Origin: JAZDLO01 sp043801935
GTDB lineage: Bacteria > Actinomycetota > Thermoleophilia > RBG-16-64-13
Direction of reading: 5' to 3'
NCBI GenBank assembly: GCA_043801935.1
Contig: JAZDLO010000019.1
Span: forward strand, 1 to 21,252
Length of the DNA: 21,252 bases
In this document: piece after piece, positions 1-7,141 of the stretch
How the letters are laid out: every line of letters begins with the position of its first letter
Position numbering within the stretch: position 1 is the first letter of the stretch
The notes under the pieces: model-generated
Told to the model about the DNA's origin: nothing
Seen by the model: only the letters and a program-made list of their open reading frames with translations
Database searches by the model: none
Made by a program: the position numbers and the translations under genes

Positions 1-38
1 AGATCGTGGCATTCGATCATGTGCGACTGGGAGTCCAT
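1..38 (-). CDS. ABC transporter ATP-binding protein, first codons only (partial)
   Basis: Reading leftwards from an ATG at 38-36, an open frame gives MDSQSHMIECHDL and then leaves the window. It begins one base after the stop codon of the membrane-fusion gene, so the two are almost certainly one operon and probably translationally coupled. The text around MIECHDL resembles the N-terminal first strand of an ABC ATPase (the usual form is M-I-x-x-x-D-L before the aromatic stacking residue). Membrane-fusion genes of this type are normally followed by a MacB-like or LolD-like ATPase and a permease. The identification rests on context plus 13 residues. The real start could be the second Met (20-18). 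Confidence 0.4.
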   Translation of the reverse strand, partial: MDSQSHMIECHD

Positions 39-39
39 G

Positions 40-1623
40 CTAGAACCCAGGGGGTCTCCCTCCCCCGGCCCCAGGTACTCCGCCCGTGCCCGGCAGGAGG
101 CTGTTGCCGTTCGATTGCGTGCCGGACGCCGCCGAGGACGAACTCGAAGTCTGCGTTACCACTTCTTGGCCTTCGCTGAGGCCGCTTATGATCTCGGTGT
201 ACGAGTCGGTGGAGGTGCCGACCTCCACGGTCACGTTGACCGGGGCACCATTCTCCAGCGCCTGGACGTAGCTGCCTCCTCCGATCTGTGACTTGACCGC
301 GGAATTAGGTACGGCGAGCACATCCGGGGTCACTTGCGTGATGATGTTCACCGAGACCGTCATCCCGCCTTTGACGAGCACATTGGAGATGTCGGGGACG
401 ATGATCACGTCATAGGTGACCACGCCCTGGTTATTGGTGCCCTCCGCGCCGATCCGGGATACCTTGCCTGTCATCTCGAGGTCGGCCAAGGCATCGAAGG
501 TGATAGTGGCCTTCTGACCCACTTCCACCCTGACGATGTCGCCCTCGGCCAGGACCACCGTCGCCTCGAAGCTGCCCAGATTCGTTATGACCATCGTTTC
601 TGAGCTTGTGGTCGATGACGAAGTCGCCGAACCAGCTGCCGCCTGCCCGGTAGTCCCGGTAGAGCCGGTGGCGCCGCCGACGCTGTCCCCGTTCTCGATA
701 TTCAGGGCTGTTATAGTTCCCGACGTGGGAGCCTTGACCTGCCGCTTGGCCGCGTTCGCCTTGGCTGCTTCGAGCGCCATTTCGGCGGAGACGACTTGGG
801 CCTCGGCCACTTTGATCGAGGTCTGGCTACTGGTCACCTGTTGCCTGGCGACCTCGATGTCGAGCAAGGTGACGGTGGAACCGGCGGCTGCGTTGGCCTG
901 GCCGACCTGAGTCGTCTGGGTGGTCTGAGCATCCTGGCTTGTCAGCTTCACTGAGTCGGCGGCGACGAGGTAGCCGGTGCGACTCGCGGATATCTCAGTG
1001 GTGGTGGTCAAGAGGGTGGTGGTGGTCGCGAGAGAGGTGGTCGTCGCCGGCGGGGTTGAAGTGGTTGTCGTGGTCGGCGCGAAGGTAGTCGTCGTTGTCG
1101 ACTGAGTGGTCGGCGGCAAAGTGACGGTAGTGCTCGGGGGTCTTGTCGTGGTGGTGGGCTGAACAGTGGCGCTCGTCGACTGAGTCTCGTACTGTTCTTC
1201 AAGATCCGCCACGGTCTGCTCAGCCTGTAGCACCGCAAGCTGGGCCCTTTCCAGCGAGTCGTGCGCCTGCGCCAGGGAGTTCTCGGCGTTGGTGACTGCC
1301 AGGTCCAACTCGGCATTGACCATGGTGAAGAGAGGCTGGCCCTCCTCGACGGCATCACCCAGCTTCACATTCAGGTCGGCCACCTCTCCGCTTATGCCGG
1401 GGTCTACGGTCCTGCTGCTGGTCAGACTGACGTTGCCGATCCCGGAAACGGATGACAAAAGGGTCATTTTCTCTGCGGCCTGGGTCGTGTACGTAACTTG
1501 GACGTCAGCACTGCCGCGGACGCCCCGATACACGAAGAAGGCCACTAGTGCGACAATAATGACGAGAGCGACGACCACCACCGACCGGGTCCGCCTCGTC
1601 TTCGAACGTTTGGTCTTTGTCAT
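40..1623 (-). CDS. MacA/HlyD-family periplasmic-adaptor (membrane-fusion) protein with Thr-rich hairpin insertion
   Basis: The 527-residue protein is probably the adaptor subunit of an ABC efflux or export system. The start at 1623 is preferred because GTGGGG lies just upstream; an in-frame ATG at 1686 would add 21 residues before the basic N-terminus. Residues 1-14 are Lys/Arg-rich and 15-32 form one membrane anchor. The first half of a lipoyl/biotinyl-like domain is at about 77-99 (GEVADLNVKLGDAVEEG). A helix spans 103-146, a Thr/Pro/Ser-rich stretch 147-209, a return helix 250-295, and the second lipoyl half 295-315 (VKAPTSGTI). A Gly/Ser/Thr-rich insert at 316-342 precedes the beta-barrel and membrane-proximal domains (VEVGQKATITFDAL; VLAVPNSAVK). 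The C-terminus is Ser/Gly-rich. The family fold is clear; the substrate is unknown. The gene is followed at once by a probable ATPase. The Thr-rich segment replaces part of the hairpin tip, which in Gram-negative relatives contacts TolC. Confidence 0.9.
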   Translation of the reverse strand: MTKTKRSKTRRTRSVVVVALVIIVALVAFFVYRGVRGSADVQVTYTTQAAEKMTLLSSVSGIGNVSLTSSRTVDPGISGEVADLNVKLGDAVEEGQPLFTMVNAELDLAVTNAENSLAQAHDSLERAQLAVLQAEQTVADLEEQYETQSTSATVQPTTTTRPPSTTVTLPPTTQSTTTTTFAPTTTTTSTPPATTTSLATTTTLLTTTTEISASRTGYLVAADSVKLTSQDAQTTQTTQVGQANAAAGSTVTLLDIEVARQQVTSSQTSIKVAEAQVVSAEMALEAAKANAAKRQVKAPTSGTITALNIENGDSVGGATGSTGTTGQAAAGSATSSSTTSSETMVITNLGSFEATVVLAEGDIVRVEVGQKATITFDALADLEMTGKVSRIGAEGTNNQGVVTYDVIIVPDISNVLVKGGMTVSVNIITQVTPDVLAVPNSAVKSQIGGGSYVQALENGAPVNVTVEVGTSTDSYTEIISGLSEGQEVVTQTSSSSSAASGTQSNGNSLLPGTGGVPGAGGGRPPGF

Positions 1624-1729
1624 GACATCCCCACGATCTGCCTGGCCCTGTCCATGCTCCTGAATGGACGCTAACAGAGCGTCCATAAGGTGGGTATAAA
1701 TACGAAGAAAAGGGAGGGGCGTCGGAGCG

Positions 1730-2176
1730 ATGGTCGTCGCCCGTGATGAGCGCCCGCGGGAACGGATAGCCGCCCTGTACGAGCGGTGCTACAAGATGAC
1801 CGTCGAGGGACCCGGGTTGGCGGCACGTGTCCGTCCCGAGAACCGGGAGCGGTCTCTCGCCTCCAAGTCTCTAATGGTCACGGTCGGCGAGTTTCTCGCC
1901 TGGCTCGATCGGCCGCAGGATGCGACGACCGGCCGGCTAATCCCGGTAGACCAACCGTCCTTCGATCCTGCTGCTAAGGTTCTGGTGCGCCAGCAACCAC
2001 TCTCGGAGTACCGTCTGGGCCGAAGTCGCTGCCACCCTGCTCGATCCCGCCGCCGTCAGTTCGGCCTGCTCCAGGTCGAGGTACGGCTTGGCGTTCTTTG
2101 CATGGTAGCCCTGGAGGATGAGCGTGTACGTCGCCCCGTCATCCACCGGCTTGCCTCCCACCTCCAACGACTGTAG
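1730..2176 (+). CDS. doubtful ORF, possibly a truncated gene remnant
   Basis: This open frame of 148 codons starts at ATG 1730, with AGGGAGGGG about 10 bases upstream and an in-frame TAA before that. The first 70 or so codons look coding: third positions are mostly G or C, and the product (RERIAALYERCYK, VGEFLAWLDRP) reads as plausible globular protein. From about 1937 onwards the frame lies antisense to the end of the metallophosphatase gene and its product becomes Arg-rich and shadow-like. The simplest reading is a gene whose 3' part was lost or replaced; a chance ORF is also possible. I recognise no family. It fills the 313-base gap between two minus-strand genes, where I see only one other element, a weak 6-bp hairpin at 1886-1900. 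Confidence 0.25.
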   Translation: MVVARDERPRERIAALYERCYKMTVEGPGLAARVRPENRERSLASKSLMVTVGEFLAWLDRPQDATTGRLIPVDQPSFDPAAKVLVRQQPLSEYRLGRSRCHPARSRRRQFGLLQVEVRLGVLCMVALEDERVRRPVIHRLASHLQRL

Positions 2177-3406
2177 CGCCCGGGCGCCGTTGGAATAGAC
2201 GGCTCGCACGGCGCCGTTCACCTGATAGCATTCGCCCTCGCCGTCCCGGTTCTCGGGACGCATCCAGTGAGCGACCGTCTTCTTGAGGGCCGCGCCGCTC
2301 ACCGTGTAGCGGGTGAGCGAGTCGTCGTAGGGGAAGCAGGAGATGAAGTCCATGAGGCTCACTGCCGGCCCCATCTCCCGCACGCGCACCGACCCCGCCC
2401 CCAAGAGCACCACGTCGCTCTGGGTGCCCTCAGCCAGAGCGTCGGCCAGCAGGTTGCCCAGCGTGCTCTCCTCCTCGCGCTTTGGATGGGTGAGCATCTC
2501 CGCGAACTTGGTGATGATCACCGAGTACTTGCGATCCACCACCGACTTGAACGACTCGATGAACTCGGCCATGCGCAGATCGGGCTCGGCGATGTGCTCG
2601 TCGATGGGGATCAGCTGCCACTTCGACTCCACGATGGAATTGGTGTCATCGTCCACCACGATGTCGAAGCGCCCGACCTGATTGGTGCCGGTGCCGGCCT
2701 GGGCGATGAGGATGCCGTTGACCTCCTCCGGCTGCGAGAGCAGCGTGTGGCTGTGCCCGCCGATGATGATGTCCACGCCCCACTCGGGCCGCAGCATGGC
2801 CGCCAGCTCCTTGTCGGACTCGAAGCCGATGTGGGTGAGAACGATGGTCAGGTCGATGTCGTCGTTCTTGAAGGCGTCGCAGATCTTCCCCACCTCGGCG
2901 CCCGCTTCCTCCAGCGTGACGAAGGTGCCGATCAGCTCGTCGAGCCTGATGGCGTCCATTGTCTTCTCGGTGAGTATGCCGGTGAAAAGGATGTCGAACC
3001 CGGCCATGGAGATGATGTGGTAGGGCCGCATCATGCGTTTCTCGAACGGCTTGATATACAGGTTGGCGTTGACGATGGGGAAGTTGGCGATCTTCTCGAG
3101 AAACAGCAGGTGTGGCAGACCGTAGTCGACCTCATGGTTTCCCAGGGCGACCACGTCGGGGGCGAGGTAGTTCATGATCTGCATGGTGGAGGTACCTTTG
3201 AAGTCGGAGTCGATGATCGACCCCTGCACCATGTCGCCCGATATCACGTAAAGGACGTTCTCCTCCTCGGCCCGCACCTTGTTGATGTAACCGGAGAGCA
3301 AAGGTAGGCCGCCGATGAGCTCGCCGCCGCCAGCTTCTTGCTCGGCCAAGAAATCCCCGTGCATGTCGTTGGAATGCAGGATGGTGAACCTGCGCGTAAC
3401 GCCCAT
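1937..3406 (-). CDS. UshA-type metallophosphatase / 5'-nucleotidase, apparently cytoplasmic
   Basis: The 489-residue enzyme is of the calcineurin-like phosphoesterase plus 5'-nucleotidase C-terminal type, which hydrolyses nucleoside monophosphates, UDP-sugars or cyclic nucleotides. The start at 3406 is chosen because GGGAGG stands six bases upstream; the frame extends to an ATG at 3427 with no comparable site. Metal-site motifs are all present: D14-x-H16 (HSNDMHGD), GD at 57-58 (SGDMVQG), GNHE at 89-92, H192 (LTHIG) and GGHSH at 216-220. The C-terminal substrate domain begins near 293 and includes LGNLLADAL, GAGSVR and FPYDDSLTRYTVSG. The usual GG-x-R of the nucleotide-binding loop appears as GAGSVR. 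There is no signal peptide or membrane anchor: the first beta strand starts within about six residues of the start, whereas most family members are exported. It lies two genes from phoPR, which suits phosphate salvage, but no Pho-type box was found in front of it. Confidence 0.9.
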   Translation of the reverse strand: MGVTRRFTILHSNDMHGDFLAEQEAGGGELIGGLPLLSGYINKVRAEEENVLYVISGDMVQGSIIDSDFKGTSTMQIMNYLAPDVVALGNHEVDYGLPHLLFLEKIANFPIVNANLYIKPFEKRMMRPYHIISMAGFDILFTGILTEKTMDAIRLDELIGTFVTLEEAGAEVGKICDAFKNDDIDLTIVLTHIGFESDKELAAMLRPEWGVDIIIGGHSHTLLSQPEEVNGILIAQAGTGTNQVGRFDIVVDDDTNSIVESKWQLIPIDEHIAEPDLRMAEFIESFKSVVDRKYSVIITKFAEMLTHPKREEESTLGNLLADALAEGTQSDVVLLGAGSVRVREMGPAVSLMDFISCFPYDDSLTRYTVSGAALKKTVAHWMRPENRDGEGECYQVNGAVRAVYSNGARALQSLEVGGKPVDDGATYTLILQGYHAKNAKPYLDLEQAELTAAGSSRVAATSAQTVLREWLLAHQNLSSRIEGRLVYRD

Positions 3407-3436
3407 CTCACACCTCCCGTCGGACATCTGACCCCT

Positions 3437-3484
3437 GCGACCGGCGCGACCGCATCAGACGGCGCGACCGATGCGACCGGTGCG
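3437..3484. repeat. 9-bp tandem repeat in divergent intergenic region
   Basis: GCGACCG occurs at 3437, 3446, 3464 and 3473, an exact 9-base period. The unit at 3455-3463 (TCAGACGGC) is a decayed copy, and a sixth partial unit ends at 3484. The array lies between the 5' ends of the metallophosphatase gene (minus) and the unknown gene at 3597 (plus), just upstream of the former's translation start. The 9-base period does not match the 11-base period of the PhoP box found elsewhere in this window. It may be a simple-sequence expansion or a protein-binding array. Confidence 0.75.
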
Positions 3485-3596
3485 TAACATTCTCGGATCA
3501 GCCCGCCGACCCCGCTCATCCTAGCATCGTCGCCTGGTCGCCCGCTGAGCGCGTTTGCGGTATCTTCGTCGGGGCAGGAATCTCCAGGAGGTTCGG

Positions 3597-4415
3597 ATGT
3601 CGAGATTGACCGATGCTCTGCGCAGTCTTGCGGCCATGGCCGGCGGCGGGGTACGCGAAGCTGGCCGGCCCCGTTCTCCGAACGCGGCCTCGTCGTTTCA
3701 TCTCATCTGGGAGCTGCCCGCGGTGGCGCGATCGGCGCGACTGGTCGAAGTGTCCGCCGTGCTTGAGATCGTCGTCCCTCCGGAAGTACCGGCTCTCTAT
3801 TTCTGGGCCCTGCAGGTGGACTTTCTTTCCGGCGCTCGCGCGCGTGGGGGGGCGCACGCCGGACTGCAGTGGAACCGGCGCTATCCTGGGAACACCGCCG
3901 TGAACTGGGGCGGATACGCATCGCAAGAGGACGGGGGCGCGATACTTTCTGGTTCGGTCTCCGATCTGCCCGGCTTCCCCGATGATCCCCACACGGTCGC
4001 GTATCCCTGGGAACCTGGACGTCCGTATCGACTCCGGATCTTCCGCTCCCCGGACCGGCCGGGCGCGTGGCGCGCGGAGGCGACCGATGTATCGGCGGGG
4101 CGGACCTCGATCATTCGCGATCTCCACGTGGATGCCGGCGGCGAGGGCGGATATCTAGTCCGCCCGATCGTGTGGTCCGAAGTGTTCGCTGAGTGCGACG
4201 CCCCCTCAGTGACGGTGCGCTGGAGCGGACTGGAGGCGCTCGATGAGGCAGGCGCCAGGCTACGGCCCGACTACGTGCGGGTCAACTACCAATCGGTCGG
4301 CGAAGGCGGCTGCTCGAACACGACGGCGAGCGAAGACGACGATGGGCTCCTTCAGGTGACCAACACCCCGCGCACCGCACCGCAGGGTGCGTCGCTTGGC
4401 ATCGCGCAGCGCTGA
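3597..4415 (+). CDS. unrecognised protein, predicted beta-rich, soluble
   Basis: The 272-residue protein starts at 3597, where AGGAGG stands seven bases upstream; the frame opens earlier at 3555 without a ribosome site. It has no signal peptide or membrane segment. After a variable N-terminus (1-33), residues 34-211 alternate short hydrophobic strands with aromatic motifs: FHLIWELP, VPALYFWALQVDF, LQWNRRYPGNTAVNWGGY (90-107), VAYPWEPGRPYRLRIFR and PIVWSEVFAECDAPSVTVRWSGLE (190-213). This pattern suggests a beta-sandwich of the concanavalin/carbohydrate-binding kind, but I do not recognise a named family. The last 60 residues are acidic and Thr/Ser/Gly-rich, with Cys239 perhaps partnering Cys200. 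The gene is convergent with phoR, with a single base between the two stop codons. Function unknown. Confidence 0.75.
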   Translation: MSRLTDALRSLAAMAGGGVREAGRPRSPNAASSFHLIWELPAVARSARLVEVSAVLEIVVPPEVPALYFWALQVDFLSGARARGGAHAGLQWNRRYPGNTAVNWGGYASQEDGGAILSGSVSDLPGFPDDPHTVAYPWEPGRPYRLRIFRSPDRPGAWRAEATDVSAGRTSIIRDLHVDAGGEGGYLVRPIVWSEVFAECDAPSVTVRWSGLEALDEAGARLRPDYVRVNYQSVGEGGCSNTTASEDDDGLLQVTNTPRTAPQGASLGIAQR

Positions 4416-4416
4416 C

Positions 4417-6204
4417 TCACGCCGCCGGGATCCGCACGGTGAAGGTCGAACCCAAGCCCACGGTGCTCGCTACCTCGACGCGGCCGCCGTGCTGTTCCGC
4501 CACGTGGCGCACGATGCTCAAGCCGAGGCCCGTCCCGCCCGTATCTCGCGACCGGGCCTTGTCCACTCGATAGAAACGTTCGAAGACCCTCGTCTGTTCG
4601 GCCAGCGGGATCCCTACGCCGTCATCCTTGACGGCAAGGACGACCCATCGTCTTCCGTCAGCAACGGCCTCGGTGCGCACGGCCAGCGTGATATGGCCCC
4701 CGGGTTCCGTGTAGCGGATGGCGTTGTCGAGCAGATTACGAACGAGCGTACGCAAAGCTACCTCGTCCCCCATCACCACGGCGTCGTCCACGACTTCCAC
4801 GGATAGCTCCTGGCTTTTTGCCCGGGCGTGTGCCTCCAACTCGGCGGAGGTCTCCGCCGCCAGCCGGGCAACGTCGGTGCTCGAGAATCCTGCCTCTACG
4901 GATGCGTCTGGTTCCTCGATCCGGGAAAGGATGAGAAGGTCGTTGGCCAATTCGGTCAACCGCCCGATCTCGGCCGACAGCCGGTCGACGAACACGCCGG
5001 CCTGCTCGGGATCCTCGTCAACTGCGTGCTTCAGGGTCTCGGCTAGGAGTGAAAGGCCGGCAAGGGGCGTCTTCAGCTCGTGGGAGACGTTGGTGGCGAA
5101 GTCGCGCCGCATATGTTCCGTGGCGAGGCGCGCGGTCTCATCCCTGATCACGAAGAGCACCTGTCCCCGCTGCGCTCCGGTCGCCTGTAGGGGGACGACC
5201 TCCACGGCGAGGTACCTCCGGCCGGATAGCTCCAGGACCTCGGTGATCGGTCGTCCCGCATCCTGGGCTTTCTGGGCAAGCGCGCGAGCGGGGAACGCGC
5301 GGGCCGCCAGCACGAAGGGGCTGCCTTCCAGACCCTCGAGAGCCGCCCCTAGAATGCGCCCCGCGGCCGGATTGCCGGTTAGGAACCGTCCGTCGCCGTC
5401 GAGCACGATCACCCCGTCGCTCATGGCGCTCAATACCTGCGTCGACCGCTCCTTCTCCGCGTCCAGCTGGCTCACACGGGTATCCAGTTCCGAAGCCATC
5501 GTGTTGAGCGAGGTGGCCAGCTCTCCCAGTTCGTCGCTTCTGCGGACACTGGTGCGATGGGCCAGATCGCCGGAAGCGACCCGTTTGATCATGTGACGCA
5601 GCCGCTCCACCGGCGTCGTGATAGACCGGGTGAGGAAATAAGAGATGACGAGGGTCGGCACAAGGAGGATGGCCCAGACGATCAGCGGCACGCGCCACGA
5701 CGCGGCCAACATCGCGTCGATGCGGCTGGCGGGCAAGGCTGCCCTCAGTACTCCTTCCGACCACGCAGCTTCGCTCGGCGGCAGGGGGATGGCGACGTAG
5801 ACTTCCTGCTGCCCCAAAGTCGTCGAGTGGCGGCGCTCTCGCCCCTCGTTTCCGGCGAGGGCCTGAGCCACTTCGGGCCGGCCGGCGTGGTTGTCAAGGG
5901 TGGCGGGATCGACCTCGGAGTCGGCCAGCACCGTGCCGTCACGGGCGATGAGGGTGAGGCGCAGACCTCCCGCGTCGCCCGCTTTGTCTGTGAGCGTCTG
6001 GAGGTACGCGGCGCCGGTATCCAGCGACTGTTGGGCTTCCTGCTCCAACACGGCTGCGAACTGGCGATCTTGCAGGGACATGTCGTCCTGTAGCCGGTCG
6101 AGAAAGACACCCCGCAGGACGAGTGCTGCCACCAATGCCACGATCCCCGCGAAAACCAGAGTGGTGAGGGCGAAAGCGAGGGGGAGCTTGTAGCGGAGGC
6201 GCAT
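4417..6204 (-). CDS. phoR: PhoR-type phosphate-sensing histidine kinase
   Basis: The 595-residue membrane sensor kinase phosphorylates the regulator encoded just upstream. It has TM1 at about 11-34, then an extracellular Cache/PAS-like domain at 35-168 (LIARDGTVLADSEVD...NHAGRPEVAQALAG, as in PhoR/WalK sensors). TM2 is at about 172-192 and HAMP at 193-245. A cytoplasmic PAS lies at about 256-355 (MSDGVIVLDGDGRFLTGN). The HisKA domain carries H375 in FATNVSHELKTP. The ATPase domain has the N-box RNLLDNAIRYT (489-499), G1 KDDGVGIP (526-533), F-box FERFYRVD and G2 GGTGLGLSIV (556-565). All catalytic motifs are intact. The gene follows phoP by 29 bases on the same strand, and the pst operon is divergent. 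PhoR kinases are held in check by PhoU and the Pst transporter when phosphate is plentiful. The gene name rests on context as well as architecture. No clear Shine-Dalgarno precedes the ATG. Confidence 0.92.
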   Translation of the reverse strand: MRLRYKLPLAFALTTLVFAGIVALVAALVLRGVFLDRLQDDMSLQDRQFAAVLEQEAQQSLDTGAAYLQTLTDKAGDAGGLRLTLIARDGTVLADSEVDPATLDNHAGRPEVAQALAGNEGRERRHSTTLGQQEVYVAIPLPPSEAAWSEGVLRAALPASRIDAMLAASWRVPLIVWAILLVPTLVISYFLTRSITTPVERLRHMIKRVASGDLAHRTSVRRSDELGELATSLNTMASELDTRVSQLDAEKERSTQVLSAMSDGVIVLDGDGRFLTGNPAAGRILGAALEGLEGSPFVLAARAFPARALAQKAQDAGRPITEVLELSGRRYLAVEVVPLQATGAQRGQVLFVIRDETARLATEHMRRDFATNVSHELKTPLAGLSLLAETLKHAVDEDPEQAGVFVDRLSAEIGRLTELANDLLILSRIEEPDASVEAGFSSTDVARLAAETSAELEAHARAKSQELSVEVVDDAVVMGDEVALRTLVRNLLDNAIRYTEPGGHITLAVRTEAVADGRRWVVLAVKDDGVGIPLAEQTRVFERFYRVDKARSRDTGGTGLGLSIVRHVAEQHGGRVEVASTVGLGSTFTVRIPAA

Positions 6205-6233
6205 CAGAGATCACATTGTCCGGCGGGGCCGCA

Positions 6234-6947
6234 TCAGCGCGTAGTCAGTCTGTAGCCGACGCCGCGGACCGTCTGCAGCATGACCTCTGCTTCCACCTGC
6301 TCCAACTTGGCCCGCAGTCGACGCACGTGAACGTCCAAGCTGCGCGATGCGGGGAGATACCGGTGCCGCCATACGCGCTCCACGATCTCTTCTCGAGGGA
6401 AGAGGTGGCCGGGACGGGAGAGGAGCAGTTCGAGCAGGTCGTGCTCTTTGGGGTTGAGCGCCGCCTCACCGCGTGCGGTGCGTATGACGTGGGCGTCGCG
6501 GTCGAGCACCAGATCTCCGGTGCCGACTGCGCCCCCTCCGATGGAGTCGCCGGCGACCGCGATGCCGGATGGCGCGCGCCGCAGGCGCGCCTGGATACGG
6601 GCGAGCAGAAGATCCAGGTCGAACGGCTTGGTGATGTAGTCGTCCGCGCCGAGTTCGAAGCCCGCCAGCATGGTCTCGCGCTCGCTCCGCGCGGTGAGCA
6701 TGATGATCGGCAGACTCGGCTTGCGCCGGACGATCTCCTTACTGGCGGTCATGCCGTCCAATCCGGGTAGCATAAGGTCCATGAGGACCAGGTCGACGCT
6801 CTGGGCGAGGGCGGTCTGCAGGCCGGCACGACCATTGTGTTCCTGCAGCACCTCGTAGCCTGCCCGGCGCAGGTTGTAGGCTACAAGGTCGGAGATGGTG
6901 GGATCGTCCTCGACCAGAAGGATGCGCTTCTTATCGGTCTCTGGCAT
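6234..6947 (-). CDS. phoP: PhoP/PhoB-type phosphate response regulator (OmpR family)
   Basis: The 237-residue protein is a receiver plus winged-helix transcription factor. The receiver has the acidic pocket (VEDD at 12-15), phospho-acceptor D57 in LVLMDLMLPGLDG, T85 (MLTAR) and K107 in DDYITKPFD. After a Gly/Ala-rich linker near 120-140, the DNA-binding domain ends with the OmpR-type signature SLDVHVRRLRAKLE...TVRGVGYRL. It is the first gene of the phoP-phoR pair and is divergent from pstS; the 190 bases between them carry three TTAAC boxes, so it probably controls both operons and itself. The family label is certain. The specific phosphate role is inferred from that operator and the neighbouring pst-phoU genes. 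It could equally be called phoB. Confidence 0.93.
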   Translation of the reverse strand: MPETDKKRILLVEDDPTISDLVAYNLRRAGYEVLQEHNGRAGLQTALAQSVDLVLMDLMLPGLDGMTASKEIVRRKPSLPIIMLTARSERETMLAGFELGADDYITKPFDLDLLLARIQARLRRAPSGIAVAGDSIGGGAVGTGDLVLDRDAHVIRTARGEAALNPKEHDLLELLLSRPGHLFPREEIVERVWRHRYLPASRSLDVHVRRLRAKLEQVEAEVMLQTVRGVGYRLTTR

Positions 6948-6996
6948 CCAGCCCCCGTTGCTTGCCTGTGCAGCACGAAAAGGCCTCGGCGGACAA

Positions 6997-7024
6997 TTAA
7001 CGCACGCTTAACTGAATGTTAACA
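6997..7024 (+). promoter_or_regulatory. Pho box: three TTAAC repeats at 11-bp spacing
   Basis: TTAAC occurs at 6997-7001, 7008-7012 and 7019-7023 in an otherwise GC-rich intergenic region. The exact 11-base period matches the known PhoP/PhoB operator form (TTAACA-like repeats separated by about five bases, as in Bacillus PhoP boxes). It sits between phoP (minus) and pstS (plus), 114 bases before the pstS start. A possible -10 for pstS is TAGCCT at 7045-7050. On the minus strand, TTAACA (7022-7017) and TTAATT (7000-6995) could serve as -35 and -10 for phoP with a 16-base spacer, which would place the boxes over that promoter. The operator call is firm; the promoter elements are tentative. Confidence 0.85.
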
Positions 7025-7117
7025 CCCGGCGCCTCCGCCCCTGGTAGCCTGCGGGGCGAGAACCGCGATTCCTGGCGCAATGAAGAAGTCGCAAGGACGA
7101 AGAGGCGGAGAAGAGAG

Positions 7118-7141
7118 ATGAAAGCAGAGAAGACAGGATGA
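7118..7141 (+). other. possible 7-codon leader ORF overlapping the pstS start
   Basis: ATG at 7118 opens MKAEKTG and stops at TGA 7139-7141, which overlaps the pstS ATG (7138-7140) as ATGA. GGCGGAGAAGAGAG stands just upstream, a better ribosome site than anything directly in front of pstS. The ORF may load ribosomes that reinitiate at pstS. It could also be chance in a purine-rich leader. Confidence 0.3.

Noticed and set aside
80..110. LPGTG near the C-terminus of the adaptor protein, resembling a sortase signal
   Set aside because: It is followed by a Gly/Pro-rich tail with no hydrophobic segment or basic end, and the protein already has an N-terminal anchor.
2267..3307. Long plus-strand open frame (346 codons) opposite the metallophosphatase
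   Set aside because: Its product is His/Asp/Val-rich and is the expected mirror of a high-GC gene; the minus-strand frame carries all family motifs.
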